DNA from: Gnetum montanum
Taxonomy: Eukaryota; Streptophyta; Gnetopsida; Gnetales; Gnetaceae
Length of the DNA: 64,000 nucleotides
Direction of reading: 5' to 3'
Assembly (NCBI GenBank): GCA_015680685.1
Contig: MNCI01009599.1
Coordinates: 72,397-136,396 of the forward strand
Shown: in pieces, positions 11,155 through 21,872 of the stretch
Position numbering within the stretch: the first letter of the stretch is position 1
How the letters are laid out: each line of letters starts with the position of its first letter
The notes under the pieces: generated by a model
Seen by the model: the letters and a program-made list of their open reading frames with translations, nothing else
Database searches by the model: none
Told to the model about the DNA's origin: nothing
Position numbers and translations under genes: made by a program

Positions 11155-11562
11155 TTGTTATTCCTAATTGCTTACACCAATATAATATTAAATTTAAAGA
11201 AAACTATAGAAATTAAAAAGACATAGAGTTACCTTGGGGAAAACCTTCAAGGTGAAAAAGCCTACCAGAAAATTGGCTCTTGAATTGTTAGCAATAGTAC
11301 AACTTCAAGATTACAGCACATAGAAAATCAATGAAAACAATGAAGAAGAATTGCAAGGGAGGATTATAGCTTAGGCATTAGCCATTGTTGTGTTATTTGT
11401 TATGTTAAGGATGCTTCTTCAGAGCTCCTTATATATTGCTTGGGTTACAAAATAAACCTAAAAATAAAAGGGATAAGGTAGTTTATTTTGGTGGGGATAG
11501 GTATGGAACCAAATATAAAATAGATAAGAATATAATTGTAAAGGTAGATTTGCCTTCATCCA
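11155..11562 (-). repeat. Copia element K 5' LTR
   Basis: On the minus strand it starts TGGATGAAGGCAAATCTACC at 11562, matching the 3' LTR remnant at 8463-8553, and ends near a TTGGTATTATTAGG primer-site-like sequence. A TATA-like segment and AT-rich U3 are visible. It interrupts the LINE reverse-transcriptase frame at 11563. The inner boundary is approximate. Confidence 0.65.
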
Positions 11563-11567
11563 CCTTA

Positions 11568-13020
11568 CAGCTTTGGCATCATCTAACATAATAAAGCTAA
11601 TGTTTTCATTAGTATTAGAAGCCCACTGTATTCCCTTCCAAGTTGGAATAACATTATTTAAGATATGTCTACCTTTAACAAAGTGAGTCTACTTAGGTTT
11701 GATGATATCTTCAATAACCTTTTGAATTTGATAAGCCATGCATTTAGCTAAAATATTATAAGTATTGTTAAGAAGAGTATTAGGCCTCTAATTACCAATA
11801 CGTTGAAGATCTCCATTCTTAGAAGATGAATCATACCTTTACTAATATTTTTACTAAAAAAAAAGCTTTTTTAAAGGCTTTTTGGAAAACATGAAAGAGA
11901 TAATCTCCAATGATATCCTAGTGCTTTTAAAAAAATTTCAATAGGAAAACCATCAAAATCTGAAGCTTTACCGTCTACTAAACTAAAGGTTACTGCTTTG
12001 ATTTCTTCCACTATAATTTTTTCTTTAAGAATACTTTGATGAGCTTCTATAATAAGATGAGGAATATACATACTAGAGGCATTGAAAGATTTCTTGCTAA
12101 AACCTTTAGAAGAAATAATAGCAAAAAATGATTTGCCAAAAAATATTAATAGTTTCAAGATCTTTAATGATAAAATCATTAATATAAAGTGATTTTAATT
12201 TAGGTAATTCATCATTTCCTTTTAGAAATTTAAAAAATTCTTTGCAAGATTCATCTTCAATTTTTAACTAACCCATGTGACTTTTGGTGAGAGCACTTTT
12301 ACCTTCAAAAATATTCCTACATTGTTTAGCATAATGAGCTTTGACTAAGGCTTTTCGAGTTTTAAAATCAAATAGAATCTTATTTAAAAGAATTTGCATT
12401 TGCTTTACAGATTTTGCAAAATCTTCTTCAACTTGATGCTCACACTTAGCAAATTACTTTCCAAACCATTTAGCATAATTTCTAACTTGATATGTAGTTC
12501 GTTGCCATCAGCTAATCTAACCAATATCACTAGTAGGCTTTTTTTCTACATTCCATAAAGACTTCAAAATATTTTTTTTACCAAGTCCTATGAACATATT
12601 AGTATTCATATGAAAGAGCTCATGCTTTCGAAAGGATGAAGAATTAATACCAAAGAAAAAAATGCTAATAGAAAAATAATTTGATAAAGTAGCATTTGTA
12701 TACACTTCTACTTTTCTTTTAAGCTTTTGAAAGGAAACACTAGAGATGTAAAATCTATCAAGTTGACAATAAATTCTATCATTTCCTTGATTATTACACC
12801 AAGCATAATGCTTCTCATTTGAATGAGATGGAAATAAAGAGCTAACATCAGAAAAAAATATTTTTCTTTGAATTTATACCAATCTTCTTTTTTTTAAGAA
12901 GACATATTATGAGAAAGACCATCAAGTTTATCTAATTGACTTTCAACCATGTTAAAATCACCTCCAATAATCCAAGAAACTTTATGTAGAGATAAAAGAT
13001 ATTTCCAAACCTCTAATTGA
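11568..13020 (-). mobile_element. LINE (L1-like non-LTR retrotransposon) fragment
   Basis: Minus-strand coding remnants of endonuclease and reverse transcriptase. Near 12940-12985 the frame reads WIIGGDFNMVES, an APE-type endonuclease motif. The segment 11871-12179 reads EEIKAVTFSLVDGKASDFDGFP, the region before the RT domain (KAPGPDGFP in intact LINEs). 11580-11800 gives RPNTLLNNTYNILAKCMA, then FVKGRHILNNVI and FIMLDDAKA, i.e. the early RT motifs up to block A (the conserved Asp of the catalytic set). The frame ends abruptly at copia K. The later RT motif with the catalytic Asp pair and the poly(A) tail are absent. Stops and frameshifts are numerous. Confidence 0.85.
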
Positions 13021-13029
13021 TCTTTTAAA

Positions 13030-13546
13030 TTAGATATTATGCATAATAAGATAATGCAACAATGTTAAATATATGTAACATTTCACATTATGCATAAAGA
13101 AAATAATAGGAAAAATGCAGAAGAAAAAAAGGGGAAAATGCTTTATTAATGTGGAATAGTGTATATGGTTCAAGTTTTGATAGTTTCTTGAAATTATCTT
13201 CCTTTGACTTTTATCCCTTAGAAGCTATTTAGCATTACCACCATGGTTAGGCCTACAACTAGCCAGAAGGGATGGTCAATCTTTTTTCTATCCCACTTCA
13301 CTTACCTGTCATTACTCACCTTTACTAACTCTACAACTTTATGCTAATACAACCTCTCCGGATATAAATACCTTAGGTCAAATATCTAAATGTCACCTTA
13401 AGAGATACGTTTGTTATTACAACATGTTCTTTTTGATCTTAATTACAACTTCCTCTTTTGGATTTTGTTATATTAATCTCAAGATTAGTTATGAAGGGAC
13501 ACCATCCTCATTATGCAGTGGCACCATTTGGGAATGGGGACATACA
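13030..13546 (-). repeat. Element M 3' LTR
   Basis: On the minus strand it starts TGTATGTCCCCATTCCC at 13546 and matches the LTRs of element L (25590-26154, 30325-30898) and the other M LTR (24761-25071 joined to 15998-16311). About 35 bp at its far end are lost where it meets the LINE. Confidence 0.75.
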
Positions 13547-15981
13547 ATGAGCATGCTTAATTACAGAATTTTTATCTCACACTAGAATGTGAATTTGAAT
13601 TAATTGTCAAATTTCACAACTTTCTAATATTTAAACTTTCCTTACCTAAATATAAATTTCAAATTTTTTGTTATTTGATGGGTTTAAAAATTTCTTTCAA
13701 TTGTTGTAAAATTTTCCGTCAACTAACGGTAATATTTGGATGGCTGAAACTATCTAAGGAGGTAGGTTTTTCTGGTGCTAGTGGTATCTACCACATGCCA
13801 AAGGAGGTAAGTTTTTCTGGTGCCAATGGTGTCTGCAGGTTGCAGGTTGTTAAATGAGGCATGTTTTCTGGTGCCAGTGATGTCCATGGCATGCCAAAAG
13901 AGATAAGCCGTGTCCATGGGTTGCCAGAGGAGGCAATTTTTATTTTTTATTTTGGCACGGATTGCATTCGTGGATTGCGGAAAAAGGTAGGTTTTTTTTG
14001 ACATCGGCGGTGTCTGCAGCATTCCAGAGGAGGTAAGTTTTTCCAGCATCGATGGTGTCCACAACATGCTGGAAGATGCATGTTTTCTCATCACCGAAAG
14101 TATGTGCAGATACTGTGGGTTGCTAAAAATTATGGCAGATTTTTCGACGATAGTGGAAGCAAAGGTGACAGCGATGGAGAAGCAAGCGGCATAGACATGA
14201 GTAGTGTTGATGGCAGACATGGGGTGGAAAATATAAAGAACAGTGAAGATGGTGGGTAAGGGTTTATACGGCGGCAGCGCATGAACAAGGATTGCAGCTT
14301 CTACGGAAGGGAGAATGGCATGCAGTGGTAGTGTGACGAACAACACAAAGTGGCGGAAGGTTGCAGGACAGTGAATGGTGACAAGGCCAAGTAGGCAGTG
14401 GAAAGATTTCTACACTGTGTGAAAGGAAAAGGCTATGGTGGGGGAAAATTTGCCTGTGGCAATTTTAGCCTGTTACGAGGCCTACATGGCCCCTGGGATG
14501 TGCCACAAGGATTTGTTTTTTGCGATTGCAGCTCTAAGGATTTGTGCACTAGCTAGGGTTTGGTGGGTTGCAGCCCTTCTTACAGGGCTGCGTACCCCCG
14601 GCCCACTTTTTTTAAATATTTATATTTTTTCTATCTTATTTTTATATTTTTTAATATAATAAATTTTTTACATTTTTTTAAATTTTTTAAATTATCACTA
14701 TCTTAAAGATATCTTTTTGTTAATTTTACAAGGGTTACATGCATCAAATTTTCTCCTTGGCTAGCTTGTTGCAGTTGAAGACTTTGGCTTCTTCACTTGG
14801 AGGTCTCAGGTTTGATTTTTACTCTTAATGTTGATATTAAGTGTTTTTGTTACCTTTTATTATTATTTTATTCAACCTTACCTTAGCTGTTGACGTGGTG
14901 GTTTGGTGGATGATAAAGTGTGAGTTCAATTTGCTGAGGGAAGATTCTAGGTTGGATTCCAAACCCTAAAATTTTGAATTTTTTTAATTATTATTTTTTT
15001 AAAATAATTTAATACTAAAATAATTTTTTTACAAGCACATATAATGAGAAACTTTAAACAGTGATACCTCCCAAACCATGAGTCCAATTGAGATAAAATT
15101 TGTACCATTTGAATCATCTCAAGGAGTACTATCTATTGGATATGGTTTCAATGTCTGAAAACTAAGTTGAATTTTTAGTATTTGAAAGGCTCAAAATAGT
15201 TTATTTTATCAAAAATGACATTACTAGGTTAATGTATGGATGACCTAAGGACCATGGATATCTTGGATTTAATTATAAATGCTATATCAACCCTTGGAAA
15301 GGAATATAATACTTTCACATTATAATTTGGTAAGTATGATGTAGCCTGTTCTCTCGGATCATGATTATAACCTAGCAAGGTACTAAGGAGTAGATTATAA
15401 TAACACACTCACTAAGTATTGGTTTTTCTATGGATCTCATCATAATAACCCTTATTGGTTGAGTAGGGATAACAAAGTCTTATAACGAGATTGAGTCCTT
15501 AAACTTGCTAATGCAGAAGTCTTAGGTAAGATGAGTAATGCCAAGTTACAAAGGTTAGATGCTTAGGACACTTAGTTTAAAACCAGACAAGATCAACTTA
15601 GGCCATTGTTACTAGCCTTCAAGGATGAACTTAATAATGACCATAATCAATTAACATTGTAATAATATTGCAAGATGGATAAGAGTTACTTGGACTAGTG
15701 TATCCTTGGCTTACCAATGTCTCTTACAATTGATGTACCTTGTTAAGACATAATCAGATCTCCTAGTTAATAACATCTATGAAAGAATTTTCTTGGTTGA
15801 TGGGATCTATGTTTCTTGTAGATGTCTGATCCATTCTCCATGAAAATCAATGAAAAGGTATCTTCTAGCTTACATGGATCATCTTAGAAATAAGGTGCAT
15901 TTGGTGGTGGTCCATAACTCTCCTTAGATTGTGGCTTCATGGTTCATCATTGGATTGTATTTAGCTCTTGAGTCATGATTT
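13547..15981 (-). mobile_element. Element M internal region, non-coding
   Basis: Internal part of a non-autonomous LTR element of the same family as L. No polymerase or Gag motif was found in six frames. The part near the primer site (15000-15980) aligns with L 26170-26900 (shared gatgaaccatgaagccacaa and atggtacaaattttatctca-like stretches). The middle carries a short tandem repeat (13755-14110). Next to the 3' LTR, a 5S-like GTAATTAAGCATGCTC (minus, 13549-13565) runs straight into the LTR. The CCR4-like insert of L is absent. Confidence 0.7.
13755..14110. repeat. Minisatellite-like repeats in element M
   Basis: About five imperfect copies of a unit near 55-65 bp, built on 'ggaggtaagtttttctggtg' followed by 'ccaatggtgtctgcag' variants. 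The long open frame on the minus strand here (13750-14346) is a by-product of the repeat, with recurring LLWHVVDT-like blocks. Confidence 0.7.
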
Positions 15982-15993
15982 GTTTTGATACCA
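15982..15993 (-). other. Element M primer-binding site
   Basis: The minus strand reads TGGTATCAAAAC five bases after the LTR end, close to the initiator-Met type TGGTATCAGAGC. Element L has TGGTATTAGAGC at the same place. Confidence 0.65.
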
Positions 15994-15997
15994 AATA

Positions 15998-16311
15998 TGC
16001 CATCTCATCCCTAGCTATTAAGGAAAACATCAAATATACATTCTATTAGACATTATGCATAAGAACATAATGTGCCAGATGTCAAATACGTGGAACATTC
16101 AACATTATGAATAAAATAAATAATAGGAAAAATGCAAAAGGAAAAAGAAAAGAATGTTTTATTAATCTAGATTAATGTATCTATTTATCTTCCTTAGATT
16201 AATGTAGATTAATGTATCTAGATAAATGACAAAGGAAGATAATCCCAAGGAATAATAGCCTCTAATGCGATTATCTTCCTTTGTCATTTATCTCTTAGAG
16301 GCTATCCAAAG
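15998..16311 (-). repeat. Element M 5' LTR, distal half
   Basis: Second half of the LTR that begins at 25071; element B splits it. The join (16311 to 24761) restores a sequence collinear with the LTRs of L. The last five bases, CAAAG (16307-16311), are the target duplication of B. A 46-bp direct repeat (attaatgtatctagataaatg region) disturbs 16165-16240. Confidence 0.8.
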
Positions 16312-16986
16312 TGATGAGTGGTGAGGTACCCTTACACTCAACCATACAAATACGAGCGTTCTCACGCATGATTCGGTCAAACTCTGCAGACGGACTAGTT
16401 GTGGCACCTAGATAGTTATCCTTAGGTCACAGTTCGCTGTCTTCCCACCTGGACTAGTATTATATTTGTCACGTATGGTTTAGTCCAGAGTGAGGTGTAT
16501 GATGTGTTCTTAATTCTAATGCTACTCCTGAAGGCAGTGGAAAATAATATTAACTAAGTTAAGCTAGGAGGAAAAGGGTAAGAAAATATAATCTAGCCTA
16601 AGTGCGACGAGCAACCGATTCCTTGATCAACCGTACACATCTTGGACTTCGTGCATGACTNAAATAAACAAACAAATAAACAGAGTGAATGCTGCAATGA
16701 TGAAGTAATCTTGATCTTTATTGCCGGTCATGTGCATGTCCAAGTATGTCACACTCGAATAAAGAATGCCATACAATTACATTCACCACACTACAAGCAG
16801 ACACGAAAAAATAATCTAAGTCTGGAGGGAGCACAGTGCTAGAGTCTAGCTACAATTTAAACTATCTCTGTTAAACAAGGGAGAGCCACGTCTTATTTAT
16901 AGATATTGCAATAGACTGCGATATCGCGTACGTGATATCGTAGGGAAGACGCGATATTGTGGCCTATGAGATATCACGTCTTATCA
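16312..16986 (-). repeat. Element B 3' LTR
   Basis: It begins TGATGAGT and ends TCTTATCA on the plus strand. It matches the 5' LTR (23958-24755) but lacks about 150 bp at a single N (16661), probably an assembly join. In minus orientation U3 (16910-16986) has GATATCGC modules upstream of TATAAATAAG (about 16895-16905), and R holds AATAAAGATCAAG. Confidence 0.9.
16661..16661. other. Undetermined base (N) in the element B 3' LTR
   Basis: The only N in the window. The homologous 5' LTR has about 150 extra bases at this point (24280-24430), so this N likely hides a collapsed gap rather than one unknown base. Confidence 0.8.
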
Positions 16987-17000
16987 TACCCCCACGACTG
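16987..17000 (-). other. Element B polypurine tract
   Basis: The minus strand reads TCAGTCGTGGGGGTA directly before the 3' LTR. C (38988-38998) and H (62374-62386) have CATGGGGGTA at the same place. It would prime plus-strand DNA synthesis. Confidence 0.8.
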
Positions 17001-17154
17001 AATAAAAACTCGTCCTCAAGTTACAAAGAGAACAAGATCCATTGATTACACAGTGGATAGGTATGGGATTATTAATTGGAAAAAGAAATGAAATAATGCC
17101 GCAGTGTGGGAAGACGCAACACAGAAAAATATTACAACTACAAAAATGTGGAAC

Positions 17155-19914
17155 TCATGTAGTTCCTGGTGGCGGTGACTCCTCCATGGGCACTTTCCCT
17201 TTGTCTTGTGCTCCCGGCTTTGAAGCTTGATGGTGTTGAAGTATGGCCTGGAGCTTCTCCTCTTTGGTCTGAGGGTCTTGTGCCATCCATGCTAATGTTT
17301 CGATGTTTGATGGAGTCGGCACTTCCCACGGACAGGGTAGTTGCGGGAACATCTGGTTAGCTTTGACGTACCATGCCGCAAACACCCGTCGTTCCTCTTC
17401 ATAGGCTTTAGCTTTGTTCTTGTATTCAGCCGTCGAGCCAAGTTGATTGCAACATCTTTCTGTCCTTGGTAGCTTGCTTTTACCATCTCGAGTTCAGAAT
17501 TTGCAACATCCAATTTTTCAACCAACTTCTTGCATTCTACAAATTCTGCCTCATATTTGAGATGGGTGGAAGCTACCTACTGCTCGAGCTCTAACCTTGG
17601 GTGCCCTGCTGTTAACATGGCAAGGTTGGCATATCTAAGGTTTGCCAACTCCATGTATTCTGTCAAGTCTTGGATCTATAGGTCTCGATTTTTAACTTCC
17701 GCTTGGTGGGCAAGAGCGTAAGTGTCCAATATGGCCCCCCAATCAGTGTGTTGAGCACTGATAGTGTTGATTTGAGCTTTGGCCATATGGATCTCCTTCT
17801 CCAAGATTTTCTTGTACATCCCCACCTGATCCTGGAAGTGCTTCTTCAGCTTCTCATGTCGTTTAGCCTCATTCTTCCACGCACTTATCTCAATTGCTGA
17901 TTTTTGGCGAATAACACGTACCTCCTCCACTGAGAGGGTTCGGTTCTCTCTGGCTAAACGGCTTACATCTCGGTTGACCTGAATGAATTGTTCTCGTAGC
18001 TGATGAAAGTGTTCATCGAGAACATTCTTTTATTTCTTTACAGAGGTCAACCGAAGGTTAGCTGCAACCAACTTCTTGTTTTCTCCTTCTAAGGCCTTGA
18101 GTGCCTTAAGATGTGCATGCATTTGCGCCTTTGCTATGGAAGCATCCCAAAAAATTGTCTTCTTTTCTTCTGCCACCTTCTTATTCTCTGAGGTCAATTT
18201 GGTTAGTTGCTCTATCCTAAAGTTATCCAGCTAGTCTACGGGAACAAACTGCAGGGGATCCCACTATGCTGCTTGTAAGGCTACGAGCTGCTCTTATAAT
18301 CTCTGCACTTCAGCTTCAGCATGCTCTGCCCTTACTTTGGATATGACCAGCTTCCCCTTTGTGGAAATGAGGTCTGATTGAATTGCTATTACATCTTGGG
18401 GGATGTCAAACAGGGACATCATTACTTGTCCTATTTGAAGCAATCTGTCAAGTACATCCGCATGTTCCGTAGGAGTCATTGAGGTCCCGGCAAGAGTTTG
18501 AGCATCCCGTGCTCTTGAGAGATTTGTCGGTGGCACAATAGGTACATTGAAAGATTCTTTGATATGATCAATGATCACTTCAGCATCTCTCATGGAATTC
18601 TGGTGTTGCATGACCACCACAGTGGCCCCTTCACCAGTCTCTAACTGCACTTGAAAAGATGCCGCGTTTCTTGAGATCTATTATGACCATCTGCTTTCCC
18701 CTCCTCCTATTTGAATTGATAATTCACTCCTTGTGCGATCTAATGAAACTGTAGGCTGGTCAGCATCATCAATGACACAGAAGAGGTTTGTGTCATCACG
18801 GCTTCCCCAACTGACCGTCTCAGCGATGGCCCTAAGATGGCTCATCAACGGTCTGTAATCTTGCAGCAGCGGCAGTTGATCCTGACCTGTGCTAGGCCTT
18901 GCTTCTTGTTGTTGGTTGGGACCTGTGGCTGGAGGTTGACTAGGTCCAACCACATGTTCTTCTTCTTACTCTTCTTGTTCAGGTCTCAGCTCTTTGCCAG
19001 TGCTCTTTCTTGGAGCTGGCACCTTTAACAATTCAGCATAAGAAGCATTCTGGGCTTTTCGAAGGACATCATTGGTGTACCCACAAATACCAGCTTGTTG
19101 GCACAATTTTTTAATAAGGCAGGGGAAGGGCAGCGCCATCTTCCCTAACTTCCATTCTTCAAATCACCTTAGGATCTCTATCAAATATAAATGGGGTAGG
19201 TTAGCATTAACCTTCCCCATCAACACTGCACATCCTCTGGCCGCATACGTAGATATTCTTTTCAAATCTTTTGTGGGAAAGAGGTGATAGGTTCCAATTT
19301 TGAAATAGACTCTCTCTTCCGTCGTCAGCTCACCAAAAGCTTTATCTTTGCCATAAGCCTTCTCTAACCAATCCTTTCGCACATCAGGATCTGATTGGGT
19401 AGATAACTGAGTAACATGGGGGCTTGAATTCGGAAGGTTTAACACTTCCAAAATTGCCTGCGTAGAAAATTATACTGTCACACCACAAATGTTAACCATG
19501 GTTCCTTGCTCCCTATTGTGCTAGAATTGGTACGTTTCACCTAAGTACCAGGCACCGCTTTCAGAGAGGACAGGCCATAAGGGAGACCCTTTGTGGTGAT
19601 CTCTAAGCCTCAGGAGTGAACTCTGCAAAAGATTCAAAGTTTAGCTCCACAATCATTGTAGCAAATGTGGACTTCTTATGGATAGCCTGAACACATTCTA
19701 GGGGCAACGTGAGCTGTTGTCCTGGTTCAAGCGCAGCAGCAACTCCTCCTTCTGCCTGCCCAGACCGTCCAGTAGGAGGTTCTTCTTGATGGATGCTGAA
19801 TGATTGCACCTCCTATTCTGCACATTGTCCTACAGGGCCTTATCTTCCACCTCTCTGAGGTTGTTTTGCTCCACCTTGAATAGGACCCTCCTATTGTGCA
19901 CGTTTCAGGGCCAT
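17155..19914 (-). pseudogene. Element B accessory ORF (aORF), coiled-coil protein
   Basis: About 900 codons on the minus strand, the best copy in the window. ATG at 19914 lies one base after a TTGCAG acceptor. N-terminal part (19800-19040): FESFAEFTPEA, then FSTQAILEVLNLPNSSP, ERVYFKIGTYHLFPTKDLKR, YAARGCAVLMGKVNANLPHL and ALPFPCLIKKLCQQAGI. The spacing resembles the 'putative plant transposon protein' domain (recalled, not searched). A Gln/Pro-rich linker (about 18960-18880) follows. Then come long charged segments (18650-18294, 17930-17676, 17525-17390) rich in Glu, Lys and Gln with heptad-like spacing, probably coiled coil. The C-terminus ends PMEESPPPGTT at 17158. A few stops and a frameshift near 17390 interrupt it. 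No enzyme motif is visible. The env-like position (after gag, before the 3' LTR) suggests an accessory or structural role, but this is inference. Confidence 0.75.
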
Positions 19915-19915
19915 T

Positions 19916-20133
19916 CTGCAATCACATGGGCCAAGCATTAGTAAGGTTATTTTTAAAGTCAAGTTATACCTTACTGCTTAACTTAATTAAAGATCTTATG
20001 TTCTAATGTATGATCATGCCTGAAAATTATAATAATGGGTCTTGTGACTTAGGTGGTTTCCATTTTTAATCTCCCGGTGTACCTAAGGTCATATGATTTT
20101 TGGCACAATTATTCTAAGTGTTAAGTTAATTAC
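19916..20133 (-). other. Predicted intron before the element B aORF
   Basis: On the minus strand, AAG/GTAATTAAC at 20133 is a donor. The acceptor is TGATTGCAG, ending at 19916. TTACTAATG (19935-19946) sits about 21 nt upstream as a branch site. Length 218 nt. Element A keeps the aligned set with the stronger donor GTAAGTAAC. Confidence 0.65.
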
Positions 20134-20384
20134 CTTAATTGATGTCCTTTGGGCGACGATAAATTTCAAAAAATTTAGGCACTTTTCGGTAAGTTTCTCT
20201 CCCCCACGACTAAACTGAACACTCCGGGCTCAAGTAGGTTCAAACAGAATTAAAATCGGAGCACCAGTGAACGAGATATGAGTGAAAAAGCAAGGGTCAC
20301 ACAATTGCAAGTCGCAGAGAAAAATTTCAAAAACTCCCCCTGCGTAAATGGAAAAATAATGCTAAGTGTTGCGGTGGGGGTTTG

Positions 20385-20478
20385 CTATTTATAGGAAAAT
20401 AGGATGTGATATTGCGTATGATGCATCGTGTACGCGATATCACATGGGACGCGATATCGCGTACACGATATCTCGGCC
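20385..20478 (-). promoter_or_regulatory. Internal promoter-like block of element B
   Basis: The minus strand carries modules CGATATCGCG, TACACGATATC and GCGATATCAC (20401-20478) immediately upstream of TATAAATAG (20385-20393). The same arrangement drives transcription in the LTR U3. A leader of about 250 nt and the predicted intron lead to the aORF. Downstream of the TATA box the sequence is not LTR-like, so this is not simply a nested solo LTR. Confidence 0.65.
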
Positions 20479-20499
20479 GTACTAATGTGAGACGCATGA

Positions 20500-21870
20500 A
20501 AATATCAAATTTTTAATGATTTTTATTGAAATTAATGTTGAAAATTGAGGACATTAGCAAGTAGGAAGATATCCTAGGGTAATTTCATTGATTCGAGAGG
20601 CACTCCTAATGATAATGATGTGAATTTTAGCAATAAAAATATTGGCGGTTACGAAAAAAAGGGAATGTAATGGTACATTGGAACGTTAAAATTTAGAGGG
20701 ATAATAATAGAGAAAGAAAATTATGAAAAATTAAGCTGAGGGAAAGAAATGGTGTGTGTAAGTTATGTCCTAAGTGAAGATTACAAAAAAAAAAATTACA
20801 TAAGTGGGTCCTCCCCAAAGCAGGTTTTAACCTATAATGCCCTTGTGTAACCACACTTAAAGTGTCCGTGGGCACTAGAAGGGTTAAATGTAATCTACAC
20901 TAATTCCACAAAACACACACATGTAAATATCACTGGAATGAGATAAACATTCTATGTTAAATGGAACACAAGCTACAATTACATGAACAGTGAGATGAGA
21001 TGAAGTGTAGAAAGGGATCGGAGAGATTGGGACATGAGGTAACTAGCTTAGGGCACAGTGAATCCTGCGTGTAAAGCATGATTAATGTGTCATTAACCCA
21101 TCGTTCCAAGATCAGGACCAAGTCCATTCCTCTAATCAATGACATCACATTGTTTCATGCCATGATGAATGACTATGAGAGTACCATGCAACAAGGCGTA
21201 TGATCACTTGGCATTTTGTTCAAGGGAGGAGTGATTTTTGTTTTGTAGAACTTTCCTTTTTGATTTTCTTTTTCTCTCTTTTTTTTTTCACTTTACTAAA
21301 ACTAGAGAAGCTGTCAACCTTCAGGCATGGGTGCATGTCTTTCCAGTGGAACCCCCTAGAACAGCGTTTGATTTTTGAGTGCCCTTTTTGATTACTCTTA
21401 CTCCCATTTTCATTAGATCTACAAGGATCTTAGTACAACCACATTGCATGATAACTCTCATAAAGGCTACCAAAGAGAATCCACAAATCCCCTTGGTGTC
21501 ACACCCTAATAATTCCCTCTTGGTCCATCCTTCTTCATTCTAGGTACAAAGAACACAAAATTAATTTGAAGTTTTAGAAATTTCAAGAATATCACTGTAC
21601 CCTTGAATAGAACCTCTTATTTGTAGAGTGGATGAGTGGGTGTAATGGGCTCACTATTCCAAATAATTGATTACTCGTGACTTAATAACATAAAACACAT
21701 CTCAACCAACGATCCACATGAGTGTTTTATTCATAGACGAGATTACTTACAAAAAACGTAAAAAGAAAAAAACACAAAAAGATAAAACAAAAAGTTGAAA
21801 AATGAAAAACTGGAAAACAAAAAGTTAAAAAATTAAAGAAAATGAAAAATATTTATTAATCCTGCTTGTT
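20500..21870 (-). other. Element B spacer between gag and internal promoter
   Basis: Non-coding. It holds the family-wide block at 20808-20850 (gggtcctccccaaagcagg) and A/C-rich repeats at 21735-21850 that correspond to the T-rich 'TTTTGTTTTACA' tract of C and D on the other strand. Confidence 0.65.
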
Positions 21871-21872
21871 AT

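Noticed and set aside
13750-14346. 198-residue minus-strand gene
   Set aside because: Most of it is a translated minisatellite with recurring blocks, and no homologous frame exists in L.
20385-20478. Nested solo LTR inside element B
   Set aside because: Only the U3/TATA part resembles an LTR; no R, U5, TGATGAGT/ACTCATCA ends or target duplication are visible. Kept as an alternative explanation to test.
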